Numbered from the stretch's first letter, positions 18,895 to 28,210 are shown. The stretch is 64,000 nucleotides of DNA from Yersinia aleksiciae (GCF_001047675.1 NZ_CP011975.1:1032073-1096072); one strand, 5' to 3'. The notes: generated from the letters alone by a model not told the origin. Made by a program: numbers and translations.

Positions 18895-20386
18895 GTTTAT
18901 CCTCTAAACCAATCTTTATCACCTCCTCGATTGTTGTTAAGCCAGCAATAATTTTATCTACTCCATCTTGCTCAATACTACGCATTGTTCTCTGAGCCAT
19001 ACTTGCCAAATCGAATTCGCTCGAACTTTTATAAATTCCTTCGCGTAGGTTTTTATCTACTAAAAGGAGTTCATGTAAAGCTATTCGTCCGCGGTAACCT
19101 GTGGCGTTACATTTACTGCACCCCATAGCACGATATGCAGATTGTCTCATCGTCAGCGGATAATTTATCCCCAACTCCTTCAGCATCTCTTGTGTAAATA
19201 AATACTCTTGCCGGCACTCAAAACATAGTTTACGGATCAAACGCTGAGATAAGACAGCTAATAATGAACTTGCCAGCATAAATGGTTCAATCCCCATGTC
19301 CTTAAGCCTGGTTACCGCACCTACTGCACTGTTAGCATGTAATGTTGATAAAACCAAGTGGCCAGTTAACGAAGCTTGTACTGCTATTTGAGCCGTCTCT
19401 ACGTCTCGTATTTCCCCAATAAGAATAACATCAGGATCTTGTCTCAGTATTGCCCTTAGGCTGCGGGAGAAGGTCATGCCAATCTTTGAGTTGACTTGTG
19501 TCTGTGAGATTCTATCGATATCAAATTCAATAGGGTCCTCTACCGTCATGATATTTCTTTCATGTGAATTTATTCCCATTAAGGCCGCGTAGAGAGTGGT
19601 GCTTTTCCCTGCCCCCGTTGGACCGACAATTAACACGATTCCATGGGGTTTAAGCACAAGTTTGCTCATAGCATCACAGTTTATTTGCGACATTCCCAGA
19701 GACTGTAAATCCAGCTTAATGCTGCTTTTATCCAGTAATCTCATGACGACTCGTTCACCATGATTTGACGGTAATACGGAGACTCGCACATCTAGAGCCC
19801 GTCCTGCTAAATTAAGTGCAATGCGCCCATCTTGTGGAGCTCGTTTTTCTGCAATATCTAGTTTTGCCATAACTTTAATTCGCGAAACTAATAATAGCGC
19901 AACACCTTTCTGTAGCTCTAATATATTCCTTAATACTCCGTCAATACGAAACCTTATGATCAGTTTTTTTTCGAAAGATTCGATATGAATATCTGAAGCC
20001 AACTCTTTAATTGCTTCTGCTAATATCGTATTGATTAACCTAATAACAGGGGCCTCATTGCTAGTATCCAATAAGTCTTCACTATCTGGTAGATCACCTG
20101 AAAAAGAATAACTATCTATCTCCTCACTAATTGCATTGATTATTTTATGTGATTGCATTGAGCTATTCTGATATATATCCACCAGGTTAGCATCAAAATC
20201 ATCATCAGTAACAAAATCAAGCTTTACCGCTTGATTGGCGACTCTGTTTCCTTCAAGTATTGCCTCAAGCGAGGATGAATGGCGGCAAATTATTTTATAA
20301 CCTTGATCTAATGGTAATAAGATAACACCATTATCTCTTGACCAGATAAAATTTAATAATGGTGATTCTGTTTTTTTCTGTGTCAT
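18881..20386 (-). CDS. gspE: GspE, T2SS assembly ATPase
   Basis: 501 aa hexameric ATPase that powers pseudopilus assembly. N-terminal T2SSE domain to about residue 95; Walker A GPTGAGKST at 255-263; Asp box and Walker B around DPDVILIGEIRD (317-328); zinc tetracysteine C388/C391 and C423/C426. All catalytic elements are present. The start overlaps gspD by 4 bp, indicating translational coupling. Confidence 0.96.
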   Translation of the reverse strand: MTQKKTESPLLNFIWSRDNGVILLPLDQGYKIICRHSSSLEAILEGNRVANQAVKLDFVTDDDFDANLVDIYQNSSMQSHKIINAISEEIDSYSFSGDLPDSEDLLDTSNEAPVIRLINTILAEAIKELASDIHIESFEKKLIIRFRIDGVLRNILELQKGVALLLVSRIKVMAKLDIAEKRAPQDGRIALNLAGRALDVRVSVLPSNHGERVVMRLLDKSSIKLDLQSLGMSQINCDAMSKLVLKPHGIVLIVGPTGAGKSTTLYAALMGINSHERNIMTVEDPIEFDIDRISQTQVNSKIGMTFSRSLRAILRQDPDVILIGEIRDVETAQIAVQASLTGHLVLSTLHANSAVGAVTRLKDMGIEPFMLASSLLAVLSQRLIRKLCFECRQEYLFTQEMLKELGINYPLTMRQSAYRAMGCSKCNATGYRGRIALHELLLVDKNLREGIYKSSSEFDLASMAQRTMRSIEQDGVDKIIAGLTTIEEVIKIGLEDKHDSL

Positions 20387-22377
20387 AGTATCGTCTCAAC
20401 AACATCATAAAAACTCATAATATCTTTTTTAAGCTCACTATAATTATCATTCTTAACTTCATTTACTAAAACATTATGAGAGAAGTTGTTGTCGTTAATA
20501 ACATGTCCATGATAACTTCTATCCTTATATTCATCTCTTTTTTCTGTTGTCACTACGCTATAGTCACTTGTTTCTCTTAATATTGTTGGTCTAATAAATA
20601 AAATAAGATTGCTTTTATCGACCTTCTCTTTACTCTGCCTGAATAATCCACCAATAAGTGGAATATCTCCCAGTAGTGGTATTTTATTAACTGATTTGCT
20701 TAATTTCTCATCTAATAGTCCACCGACCACAACGGTTTCACCACTTTTTACTAAAACTGCATTATTAATGGCTCTTTTGTTAAAAATGAAACCTAAGTTG
20801 TTGGTGTTAGTATTAGAGCTGTCAGCCACACTCGATACTTCTTGCCTGATTTCAAGTAGAACTGAATCACCTTTATTGATCTGTGGTTTGACTTTCAGCA
20901 TAATACCAACAGATTGTCTTGAGATTGAATTATATACCTTATCTGTCGCTGTTGTTTGTGTCGATGTCAGTACTGGGACCTCCTGCCCTACGTTAAACTC
21001 AGCCTCCATATTATCTAATGTGACAATACTTGGTGTAGCAAGAATATTGTTATTTGAATTAGTTGCGAGTGCAGTAAATAACCCGTCCCAATTCCCTTTG
21101 TAAAAACCAGCGGTTAACCCTGCTACAACCATTGGCACAGGGTGTTCACTATTGATTCTAGTATTTCCGGAGCTAGAAAGAAGATTGGCTCCTCCAGCAA
21201 ACTTATTAGCCCATTGAATACCAAGATTTAGACCCTCAGCATTTTGCGTCTCAACGATAATGGCTTCAACTAACACCTGCGCACGTCTAACATCTAGTTT
21301 TTCGATAACAGAAGTAAGCTCTTTCAGCATTCTTGGCTCTGCTGTAATAACTAAAGCATTAGTCTGATCATATGCCTTAATAGCAACATTTCCACTCAAA
21401 CCCTTACCTACAATATTTGTTTTTTTATCACTCAGAAAGCCTTGGCTAACCCCATTTAACACATCCAATAGCTTGGATGCTTGGGCATATTTCATATAAA
21501 TAACTTTTGTATTCCCATAACTATTTTCTTGACGATCAAGATCCTTTATCATTTTAATTATTTTTTTCCTGATATTACTATCGCCACTCACTAATACTGA
21601 ATTGGTTCTATCATCAGCAACGGCTTTTCCTATATTTAATGTCTCTTTCTTACTGATATTGAGTGGAATTATTAATTCATTGACCAGTTTAGCAACCTCA
21701 GCAGCAACTGCATGGCTTAGTTTATAGAGTTCGACCTTAGCATCTCCTGCTTGGTCGAATGTACTAATAATTGAGTGTAGATGGTTTACTACAGCGGCAC
21801 GACCAGTAATTAATATTGCATTTGAAGGATCGTAATGAATAATGCTACCGAATTCAGCGTTATCATTTAGCTGGCGTAACAGTGGAACCAGGTTCTTTGC
21901 AGAGATATGTTTAAGTGGAAAGACTCGATTAATAAGTTCATCACCATGAGTTTCTTCATTTTCCTTTAACATGGGAACAACCGAACCTTTAGCGCGTTTT
22001 GAGGGTATTACTTTCAAGATATTATTGGGCATCTCCACTACTGTGTACCCGTATACATCAAGTACATTCAGGAAGAATTGATAGTACTCTTCTTCATCTA
22101 ATGACATATAGCTGCGGACGCTGACTGACCCTTGGACTTTTGGATCAATAATTATCGTCTTATTCATATTTTTACTGACTGTATTAATAACTTCTTTTAT
22201 ATCTGTATCGACGAATGAAACAGAAAATTTAGCACTGCAATTCTCAATTGAGAAAAATAGGAATATAACTAAAAATAATATTATTAGCTTCACTTTCAAT
22301 AAGTTGGTTGGAAGACATTTTAAGTTTTCTGTATCTTTATCATTAGAAATAGTGTACATGTCATAAAAAAAGGACAT
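20383..22377 (-). CDS. gspD: GspD, outer-membrane secretin
   Basis: 664 aa. The ATG at 22377 has a strong AAGGGGAAG ribosome site, yet the hydrophobic signal core only begins near residue 29 (KLIILFLVIFLFFS) and ends at NCSA/KF (about 48), so the n-region is unusually long. N0 domain FSVSFVDTDIKEVI follows, then N1-N3 repeats (three QLNDNAEFGSIIHY-like units), then the secretin domain with VPVLTSTQTT and the conserved end PLLGDIPLIGGLFR. A C-terminal tail of about 60 residues could be the pilotin-binding S domain, but no gspS pilotin gene is in the window. Confidence 0.94.
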   Translation of the reverse strand: MSFFYDMYTISNDKDTENLKCLPTNLLKVKLIILFLVIFLFFSIENCSAKFSVSFVDTDIKEVINTVSKNMNKTIIIDPKVQGSVSVRSYMSLDEEEYYQFFLNVLDVYGYTVVEMPNNILKVIPSKRAKGSVVPMLKENEETHGDELINRVFPLKHISAKNLVPLLRQLNDNAEFGSIIHYDPSNAILITGRAAVVNHLHSIISTFDQAGDAKVELYKLSHAVAAEVAKLVNELIIPLNISKKETLNIGKAVADDRTNSVLVSGDSNIRKKIIKMIKDLDRQENSYGNTKVIYMKYAQASKLLDVLNGVSQGFLSDKKTNIVGKGLSGNVAIKAYDQTNALVITAEPRMLKELTSVIEKLDVRRAQVLVEAIIVETQNAEGLNLGIQWANKFAGGANLLSSSGNTRINSEHPVPMVVAGLTAGFYKGNWDGLFTALATNSNNNILATPSIVTLDNMEAEFNVGQEVPVLTSTQTTATDKVYNSISRQSVGIMLKVKPQINKGDSVLLEIRQEVSSVADSSNTNTNNLGFIFNKRAINNAVLVKSGETVVVGGLLDEKLSKSVNKIPLLGDIPLIGGLFRQSKEKVDKSNLILFIRPTILRETSDYSVVTTEKRDEYKDRSYHGHVINDNNFSHNVLVNEVKNDNYSELKKDIMSFYDVVETIL

Positions 22378-22413
22378 AAACTTCCCCTTACGTATTAGCT
22401 TAGGGTGTACTTA

Positions 22414-22929
22414 TTATCGTAGGATTAATGAGTAATTAAGTTTTTTTTCATTAATTATAATTTTATCCTTAAGTATTTTTACTATAGTAATGCCGTCACC
22501 TATTTCATCATGAATGAAATGGCTTGCTTGCCTTCCTTCAAACTCTAATACAGCAATGGATTTAGCTTCATCTGTATGTTCAAGAACACCGACAAGCCTG
22601 ATTCTTCCACTATAAATTGGATAGTTGGAAATATCCTCAGCAACATAAGCAGTATTATTCAATTCATTATCTATATGAACTTTACTAAATAGCTTAAGTT
22701 TTTTTAATTCCTCTATCATCTTAATGCTATCATTTGTTCTTTCATCGATACCATCGTAGCCTTCATATAAGACTGGAATAGGATTTTCGCTATAATTTAT
22801 CACTGTATAATATACAGCGATGAGTTGATATAATATAATTATTATTATAGCTACGATAATAATATGTATTTTTTTATTTCTCAAGATTTGGCTGGGTGCT
22901 ATTTCTATCCTTTTGAAAAATGATAACAC
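22414..22929 (-). CDS. gspC: GspC, short T2SS inner-membrane clamp protein
   Basis: 171 aa from a GTG at 22929. One membrane segment (about 24-43), then a linker and the homology-region domain (RLVGVLEHTDEAKSIAVLEF to KIIINEKKLNYSLIL, about 108-171) that contacts GspD. The C-terminal PDZ or coiled-coil domain present in most GspC proteins (about 270-300 aa) is absent. It is the first gene of the gsp operon, 36 bp before gspD. Confidence 0.82.
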   Translation of the reverse strand: MLSFFKRIEIAPSQILRNKKIHIIIVAIIIIILYQLIAVYYTVINYSENPIPVLYEGYDGIDERTNDSIKMIEELKKLKLFSKVHIDNELNNTAYVAEDISNYPIYSGRIRLVGVLEHTDEAKSIAVLEFEGRQASHFIHDEIGDGITIVKILKDKIIINEKKLNYSLILR

Positions 22930-22988
22930 CCGAACCTCTTATTCATAATGAAGTAAACATAGAAAGTAGCACTTACGTGTATCTTCTG

Positions 22989-23405
22989 CTAATAGCCCAC
23001 AAACCTATCACTCATCTTATTGGAGGCCATGGCTTTTAATATCCCAGAATCGAGCCTGAGACCATACCTATTTATAGTTTTAACGATTCCATCAGGTATA
23101 CCTGCACTTTTCAAGTGAGCCCTGAATTTGTGTATTAATTGGTGATAATTATTATCAGATATGCTTTTATGGTTTTCATACCATACGACTTTTATAATAT
23201 CTTGCTTGCGATTGACATCATTAAACAAGCACATGACCAATCTCTTTTGCTTTTCATTAATATCCACAGTTAATTTTTTAGTATGGAAGTGGATCTTGTT
23301 CATACAACAATCCAGTGATATCTCTTTTTCATAATCAATCACTCCTTTCCCATTGATATCAATGAATTTACTACCCGAAACAACAGAGACTGTATCAACA
23401 TACAT
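22989..23405 (-). CDS. winged-helix DNA-binding protein upstream of gspC
   Basis: 138 aa from the ATG at 23405 (AAGGGG ribosome site, spacing 7); the frame also opens at a TTG at 23420. Residues about 45-120 read as an OmpR/PhoB-type winged helix (KLTVDINEKQKRLVMCLF, DIIKVVWYENH, NNYHQLIHKFRAHLKSAG, TINRYGLRL). There is no receiver domain and no membrane segment. It lies 59 bp before gspC in the same direction and may be the first gene of the operon. An inverted repeat sits 42 bp upstream of its start. Function inferred: local transcriptional regulator. Confidence 0.72.
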   Translation of the reverse strand: MYVDTVSVVSGSKFIDINGKGVIDYEKEISLDCCMNKIHFHTKKLTVDINEKQKRLVMCLFNDVNRKQDIIKVVWYENHKSISDNNYHQLIHKFRAHLKSAGIPDGIVKTINRYGLRLDSGILKAMASNKMSDRFVGY

Positions 23406-23447
23406 AGATAACCCCTTCAAACATATTCACTCAGTTAATAAAAACCA

Positions 23448-23466
23448 ATCACACCTCAGATGTGAT
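23448..23466. promoter_or_regulatory. inverted repeat upstream of the gsp-linked winged-helix gene
   Basis: ATCACA-N7-TGTGAT dyad in the leader of the winged-helix gene. It has the CRP half-site bases but in everted order, so it is not a normal CRP site. It could be an operator for one of the two winged-helix regulators of the island. Confidence 0.35.
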
Positions 23467-24323
23467 AAAGGAATAAGTGATTATTATTACTTTCACTTAA
23501 TGAATAAAACAAATTAAATTATATATTTTAATTATATCTAATATAAATAAATTTATTATATAATAGTTTCACATATAAATATTTATATATAAGCAAAGAG
23601 ATCTATTGGTGGCTAATTAGAAACCGACAACCAAAGAGCAATTCATTATTAATGTGAATAGCTTGCACTGATAACATAAGGCATGTAAATGCAAGCTTCA
23701 TCCTTGTTCTTAACATTTAAGATTCATTTTATTCATCCATAAAAGCACAGGTAATCACCGAAGTTAAAATACAATAATGATGGAAAATTTCAAGGGGAAT
23801 ATCTTTTAATAATCTCAGAAACGTCGTTCGCTAAAAAATACATTAATAACATTTATATGTGCTCATCGCATACTGACTTCTAAGCTACTTTAGTTTTATA
23901 TAGCTCATGTAATCACTAATGAATTCAGGTCTCACTCTTGCCATAGAGTCTGATTTACCTGACAGGCTATTGTTAGTTTTGTTTTAGTCATATAAACACA
24001 GATTTAAATTTCCACCAAGCATAAACAAGCAATAAATAAGATAGGGGGATAGATAAAGTAGTGTTATCTAATCACGTAATTATCACTCATCCCTTTGAGT
24101 CAATATCAAGGAATACAGGGTATAACAGAATATACTGCATTAGAAACTTAACAGCACCGCCGTTTAAATTGTACATACTGCTGACTATTTAAATTTTGAC
24201 TTTTTTCCAATACTCTAATAATTTTACTATTTTTACATATCTCATCAGTAGTGTGCTTCATATTATTTTTCACAACTGTATCAACATATTTTTCATGTTA
24301 TATAACAACCACGAATAACAGCT
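23467..24323. other. AT-rich non-coding stretch at the right end of the T2SS island
   Basis: About 860 bases with no convincing coding frame on either strand. The first 150 bases are almost pure A/T (around 23510-23600) and should be curved, H-NS-prone DNA containing the promoter of the leftward winged-helix/gsp operon. The remainder shows scattered short stops in all frames and no recognisable repeat, tRNA or integrase remnant. Confidence 0.6.
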
Positions 24324-24360
24324 AAAAAGAATTAGCCATTTATTAACGCAATACGGCTAA
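24324..24360 (-). terminator. terminator after the HxlR gene
   Basis: Stem TTAGCC/GGCTAA with a 17-base loop, followed on the minus strand by TTCTTTTT. It starts 4 bp after the HxlR stop codon. Confidence 0.5.
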
Positions 24361-24363
24361 GTA

Positions 24364-24747
24364 TTATAAACCGCTATTGAGATCTTTATGGTGAGCTCTC
24401 ATCCATTGGGCCAATGAATCCAGTGTGGGCTGCAATGTTTTACCCAGCGGAGTAATTTCATACTCAACCCGTGGCGGGACTTCAGCATAGACTTTGCGAT
24501 TGACCAAGCCACGTTGCTCGAAAGCACGTAGTTGCCGGGTTAGCTCTTTTTGGGTAATAGGCGTAATCGCCCGTTGTAGCTCTCCAAAACGAATCGGCGC
24601 TGCTGTCACAATCAAGCGATAGAGAATGGGAATTGCCCATTTTCCGGCGATAAGTTCGACAAATTGCACCATCGGGCACCTTTCCTCGACTATCTCACTT
24701 TCAGTCATCAATTTATTTTTAGCTGTTAATGGCTTATGGGTCGTCAT
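24364..24747 (-). CDS. HxlR-family regulator
   Basis: 127 aa winged-helix regulator with the HxlR core (CPMVQFVELIAGKWAIPILY, then RFGELQRAITPITQKELTRQ and the wing). One cysteine (C24) sits where redox- or aldehyde-sensing HxlR proteins (YodB/HypR type) have their reactive Cys; sensing is inferred only. Divergent from the SDR gene at 24850, with a 9-bp-arm inverted repeat in the spacer that is the likely operator for both genes. Confidence 0.86.
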   Translation of the reverse strand: MTTHKPLTAKNKLMTESEIVEERCPMVQFVELIAGKWAIPILYRLIVTAAPIRFGELQRAITPITQKELTRQLRAFEQRGLVNRKVYAEVPPRVEYEITPLGKTLQPTLDSLAQWMRAHHKDLNSGL

Positions 24748-24767
24748 TGCGTTCCTGTTTCATCCTT

Positions 24768-24802
24768 AGTATCTAATTGGTACCTACTATACTTTAGATA
24801 CT
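24768..24802. promoter_or_regulatory. putative HxlR operator
   Basis: Perfect 9-bp inverted repeat AGTATCTAA-N17-TTAGATACT between the divergent HxlR and SDR genes, with a GGTACC dyad near its centre. Position and symmetry fit a dimeric winged-helix repressor. Confidence 0.6.
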
Positions 24803-24849
24803 TTTATATTAAAAATGGTCTTCTACTGCTCTTAATTAGAAGGCCAGCC

Positions 24850-25599
24850 ATGAATCGTTTAAGTAATAAATATGCGTTGATTACTGGGGGAACCAGCGGT
24901 ATCGGGCTGGAAACCGCTCGCCAATTCCTCGCCGAGGGGGCAACAGTCGCGATCACAGGAAGAAATGTCGCAGCGTTGCAGGCAGCCCGTGTGGAACTGG
25001 GGGATCGCGTTCTGCTGCTAAATAGTGACGCCAGTAATATTACCGACCAATATCAGTTAGCGGCAACGCTAGCAGAAGCTTGGCCACGTCTGGATATCGT
25101 CTATATCAATGCTGGTGATGTTACTCACAATCCAATTGAGAAATGGGATGAGTCAAGTTTTGACCGGGTACTCTCAACCAATCTGAAAGGCCCTTTTTTC
25201 CTGCTGCAATCACTATTACCACTGCTGGCTAATCCTGCGTCAGTGATTCTTTGTGGCTCAGCCAGCGTCCATATCGGTTTACCGCAAAGTAGTGTTTATG
25301 CCGCCAGTAAGGCAGGATTACTCTCTCTGGCGCGGACTTTGTCTGGCGAATGGGCCGAAAGAGGGATTCGGGTTAATGGCCTAAGCCCCGGCCCGACACA
25401 GACACCGGCGCTGCAAAAATTGGGGCTATCAGGCGACGAGCAAGAAAAACTGGCCGAGCAGATACGCCAACTGGTGCCGATCAAGCGCATGGGAACCTCA
25501 ATCGAGCTTGCCCATGCGGCGGTTTTTCTTGCCTCAGATGAGTCCAGCTTTGTCGTTGGGACCGAATTACGGGTTGATGGCGGCGTCAGCAGCCTTTAA
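24850..25599 (+). CDS. short-chain dehydrogenase/reductase
   Basis: 249 aa from the ATG at 24850 (AGAAGG ribosome site); the longer frame from 24736 overlaps the HxlR gene and its operator. Classical SDR: cofactor motif TGGTSGIG (about 12-19), NAG-type motif INAGD (about 88), catalytic S-Y-K in YAASKAG (Y about 152, K about 156), and the C-terminal VDGG. NAD(P)-dependent oxidoreductase of unknown substrate, probably de-repressed through the divergent HxlR protein. Confidence 0.88.
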   Translation: MNRLSNKYALITGGTSGIGLETARQFLAEGATVAITGRNVAALQAARVELGDRVLLLNSDASNITDQYQLAATLAEAWPRLDIVYINAGDVTHNPIEKWDESSFDRVLSTNLKGPFFLLQSLLPLLANPASVILCGSASVHIGLPQSSVYAASKAGLLSLARTLSGEWAERGIRVNGLSPGPTQTPALQKLGLSGDEQEKLAEQIRQLVPIKRMGTSIELAHAAVFLASDESSFVVGTELRVDGGVSSL

Positions 25600-25670
25600 A
25601 GCATTGCACCATTGGCTAATGCTAATATCGGGTTAGCTAAACTCTGCGCACCAACCCGTTTTAGGTCACC

Positions 25671-25976
25671 TCAAGATGTTTGCAAAAAGCGATCAAGCTG
25701 CCTGCGCAGTTGATCGTTTTCTTTCTTTAACTGCTCAACTCTCTCAAGTAGCGTTAGGGTCACCGCCACACCGGACCAGTCCAGATCCAGCTCATTTTGC
25801 AGACGTTGGGCGCGTTTCAGGCTGCTCAATGCCTCAGCATCAAAAACCCAGACAGGATCTGCGGGTTCTAGCGGCACAATCACGCCCAATCCGACCACCT
25901 CGACCAGCTCTTCCTGCATAATGCCCGTTGACTGGCACAGCTCAGTCACAGTGTAGGTGATTTCTATTTCAGCCAT
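25671..25976 (-). CDS. cbpM: CbpM, modulator of CbpA
   Basis: 101 aa, same size as E. coli CbpM. It starts with a MerR-like helix-turn-helix region and ends in a coiled coil (ERVEQLKKENDQLRRQLDRF). In E. coli it binds the J-domain of CbpA and blocks its co-chaperone and DNA-binding activity. It lies 6 bp after cbpA. Confidence 0.9.
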   Translation of the reverse strand: MAEIEITYTVTELCQSTGIMQEELVEVVGLGVIVPLEPADPVWVFDAEALSSLKRAQRLQNELDLDWSGVAVTLTLLERVEQLKKENDQLRRQLDRFLQTS

Positions 25977-25982
25977 AATCTG

Positions 25983-26927
25983 TTACTCCCACCCAGTACG
26001 AGGATTAAACGCTGCCTGCTCTGACAATTGTTGCCAAAGCGCCCGCGTTTTCTCGTCTGGCTTCGGTGGCATCACCACCTTGAGGATCGCATACAAATCG
26101 CCAGTCTGTTTTTTGCTCACCAAACCTTTGCCTTTGATGCGTAATCGTTGACCACTTTGGCTACCCGCCGGGATCGTTAAGCTGATTTTACCGGTCAGAG
26201 TCGGCACCTCGACGCTAGCCCCCAATGCCGCTTCCCATGGGGCTAACGGCACGACAATTTGTAAATTCTGACCATCAACATCAAATTGCGGATGCGGCGC
26301 AAGGCGAATAATTAGGAATAAGTCGCCATTGGCTCCCCCCGCAAAACCTGGTGCGCCCTGCCCTTTAAGACGAATGCGTTCACCATCACCCACACCAGCA
26401 GGAATTTTCACTTTCAGGGTCTTAGTGGTGTCCGGGCCCGGAAAGCCTGAAGCATCGACAGTCGGGATCTTGTAAGAGATTGAGCGCGTCTGCTCCGCCA
26501 GTGTTTCCTCTAAAAAGAGTGGCAATTCCATCTCAAGATCTTGGCCCCGAACGCCATGAGATGCTCGGTGAGACGAGTGGTGAGCTGAAGCGCCACGGTT
26601 GGCAAAGAAGGACTCGAAGAAATCCGAAAAGTCCCCCCCACCGGCACTGCTGTGCCACTGTTGACCACCGGAATGATAGGCGGCTTGCTGCTGATTAAAG
26701 CGAGGATCGTCACGATGCAGCCTTAATTCGTCATATTCAGCGCGCCGTTCAGCATCTTTCAGTACTTCGTAAGCCTCTGCAACTTCCTTAAACTTACTTT
26801 CAGCATCGGGTTCATCGCTGACATCAGGGTGGTATTTGCGCGCCAGCTTACGATAGGCTGTTTTAATCTCTTTCAGCGAAGCTGTGGGCTCTAAGCCCAT
26901 CACGGCATAATAGTCTTTAAATTCCAT
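25983..26927 (-). CDS. cbpA: CbpA, DnaJ-like curved-DNA-binding co-chaperone
   Basis: 314 aa. J-domain at residues 4-70 with the HPD motif ([11 protein letters not shown]), a G/S/H-rich linker about 80-130, then two beta-barrel client-binding domains ending in [14 protein letters not shown]. There is no zinc-finger region, which separates it from DnaJ. It partners DnaK and binds curved DNA in stationary phase in E. coli. A good sigma-70-type promoter lies about 50-80 bp upstream. Confidence 0.94.
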   Translation of the reverse strand: MEFKDYYAVMGLEPTASLKEIKTAYRKLARKYHPDVSDEPDAESKFKEVAEAYEVLKDAERRAEYDELRLHRDDPRFNQQQAAYHSGGQQWHSSAGGGDFSDFFESFFANRGASAHHSSHRASHGVRGQDLEMELPLFLEETLAEQTRSISYKIPTVDASGFPGPDTTKTLKVKIPAGVGDGERIRLKGQGAPGFAGGANGDLFLIIRLAPHPQFDVDGQNLQIVVPLAPWEAALGASVEVPTLTGKISLTIPAGSQSGQRLRIKGKGLVSKKQTGDLYAILKVVMPPKPDEKTRALWQQLSEQAAFNPRTGWE

Positions 26928-26976
26928 GCGGCAATATCCTTAAATTCAATGTGCTATAAGTTATCCCCATTTGACT

Positions 26977-27005
26977 TATATAAAACCTGTTTGTGCCTAT
27001 TTCAA
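26977..27005 (-). promoter_or_regulatory. putative promoter of cbpAM
   Basis: Minus-strand TTGAAA (27005-27000) and TATATA (26982-26977) with an exact 17-base spacer, about 50 bp upstream of the cbpA start. Sigma-S could also use it. Confidence 0.55.
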
Positions 27006-27101
27006 CTGTTGAAAACCCTAAATGAAACAAATCTAAACTATAGCGGCAATGGCTTGTTCGTGGGTTTTATATTGTCATTCTGACCATTGGCCGCATAAGC
27101 A

Positions 27102-28184
27102 TTACAAATCATATAACTGATCTGATGGCTTATTTGCGGCGGACATCGTCCTTTTATGATTGACCTGCTTCACCGAGGAGCGAACCACTAATCGCCCCTG
27201 CAATAAGGTATTACTGAAGGGGGCATCTGGGCGTAATAAGCGTCGTTGCAGTAGTTGGATGGCCTCGGCCCCCAACTCGTCGCGAGGAACATGCACCGCA
27301 GTGAGCGGAACCTCATGAATCTCAGCCAGATTAAAGCCATCCATGCTCATCACCGATAGGCTATCAGGTACACTTATTTTCAATTTATTCAGTGCATTAA
27401 CGGCCCCTACCGCCATATAGTCGCCACCGGCTAGAATGGCAGTAGGCCACAGGCGTTTATCCTCACACCCCGTCATAAAGTCAGTGACCGCCTGTTCAGC
27501 CTCTTCCGCACCAAAACCATGGGTGGTGATCAGATGTTGGCTATCATCAAAACTCATATTATGGCTGGCGAACGCCTCTTTAATCCCCACTAACCGCAGT
27601 TCCATGGTATTGCGGCGTAAGCATTGCAATGTGAGGATTTGGCGATGCCCTTGTTGAATCAAATAGTTGGCAGAGAACTCACCAATCAATTGATGGTCTG
27701 GCGACACACTATCCAATGACATCTCTTTGTCACGGCAATTCACCAGCACCGAAGGTTTATGTACCCCCGCCGCTAAGGTATGGATACGTGGATCATCAAT
27801 ACCAATGATGATTGCAGCCTCGGTCTGCGGATTGGTCATTTTCTCCAGAAACAGCGAGATATCACTTTGCGTTTCCGATAATCCGCAGTAGCGAATCATG
27901 ACTTCATGTTGGCTGACGGCTTCGGTAATACCTTGGATGACTTTGTAGTAGAAAATGTCGGTACGCACATCGAAAGCCCGGTGCGGCGCAAAGACCATAA
28001 TGTTATTGAGCATTAATCGCCCGCTGGATAAATTCTGCAAAATCCCCTGAGATTGCGCATACGCCATCACCTGCTTTTTTGCTTTCGCACTGGTGTTGGC
28101 TTTACCAGCTAATACTCTGGATACCGTGCTAATTGAAAGGCCCGTTTGATTGGCTATTTCTTGTATTTTTAGCTTTCCATTCAT
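27102..28184 (-). CDS. LacI-family repressor of the adjacent MFS-GH31 locus
   Basis: 360 aa. N-terminal LacI helix-turn-helix (KLKIQEIANQTGLSISTVSR) and hinge helix (residues 5-60), then a two-lobe sugar-binding domain to about 345. Divergent from the transporter and GH31 genes. Two matching TGAAA-N4-TTTCA dyads in the shared spacer are candidate operators. The ligand is probably a sugar released by or imported for the GH31 enzyme; this is inferred from context. Confidence 0.86.
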   Translation of the reverse strand: MNGKLKIQEIANQTGLSISTVSRVLAGKANTSAKAKKQVMAYAQSQGILQNLSSGRLMLNNIMVFAPHRAFDVRTDIFYYKVIQGITEAVSQHEVMIRYCGLSETQSDISLFLEKMTNPQTEAAIIIGIDDPRIHTLAAGVHKPSVLVNCRDKEMSLDSVSPDHQLIGEFSANYLIQQGHRQILTLQCLRRNTMELRLVGIKEAFASHNMSFDDSQHLITTHGFGAEEAEQAVTDFMTGCEDKRLWPTAILAGGDYMAVGAVNALNKLKISVPDSLSVMSMDGFNLAEIHEVPLTAVHVPRDELGAEAIQLLQRRLLRPDAPFSNTLLQGRLVVRSSVKQVNHKRTMSAANKPSDQLYDL

Positions 28185-28210
28185 TTTGTGATCTCTCTCA
28201 AATTAGCAAA

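Noticed and set aside
23467..24323. possible secreted substrate or small genes in the AT-rich gap
   Set aside because: Stops are frequent in all six frames and no ribosome site plus signal peptide combination was found.
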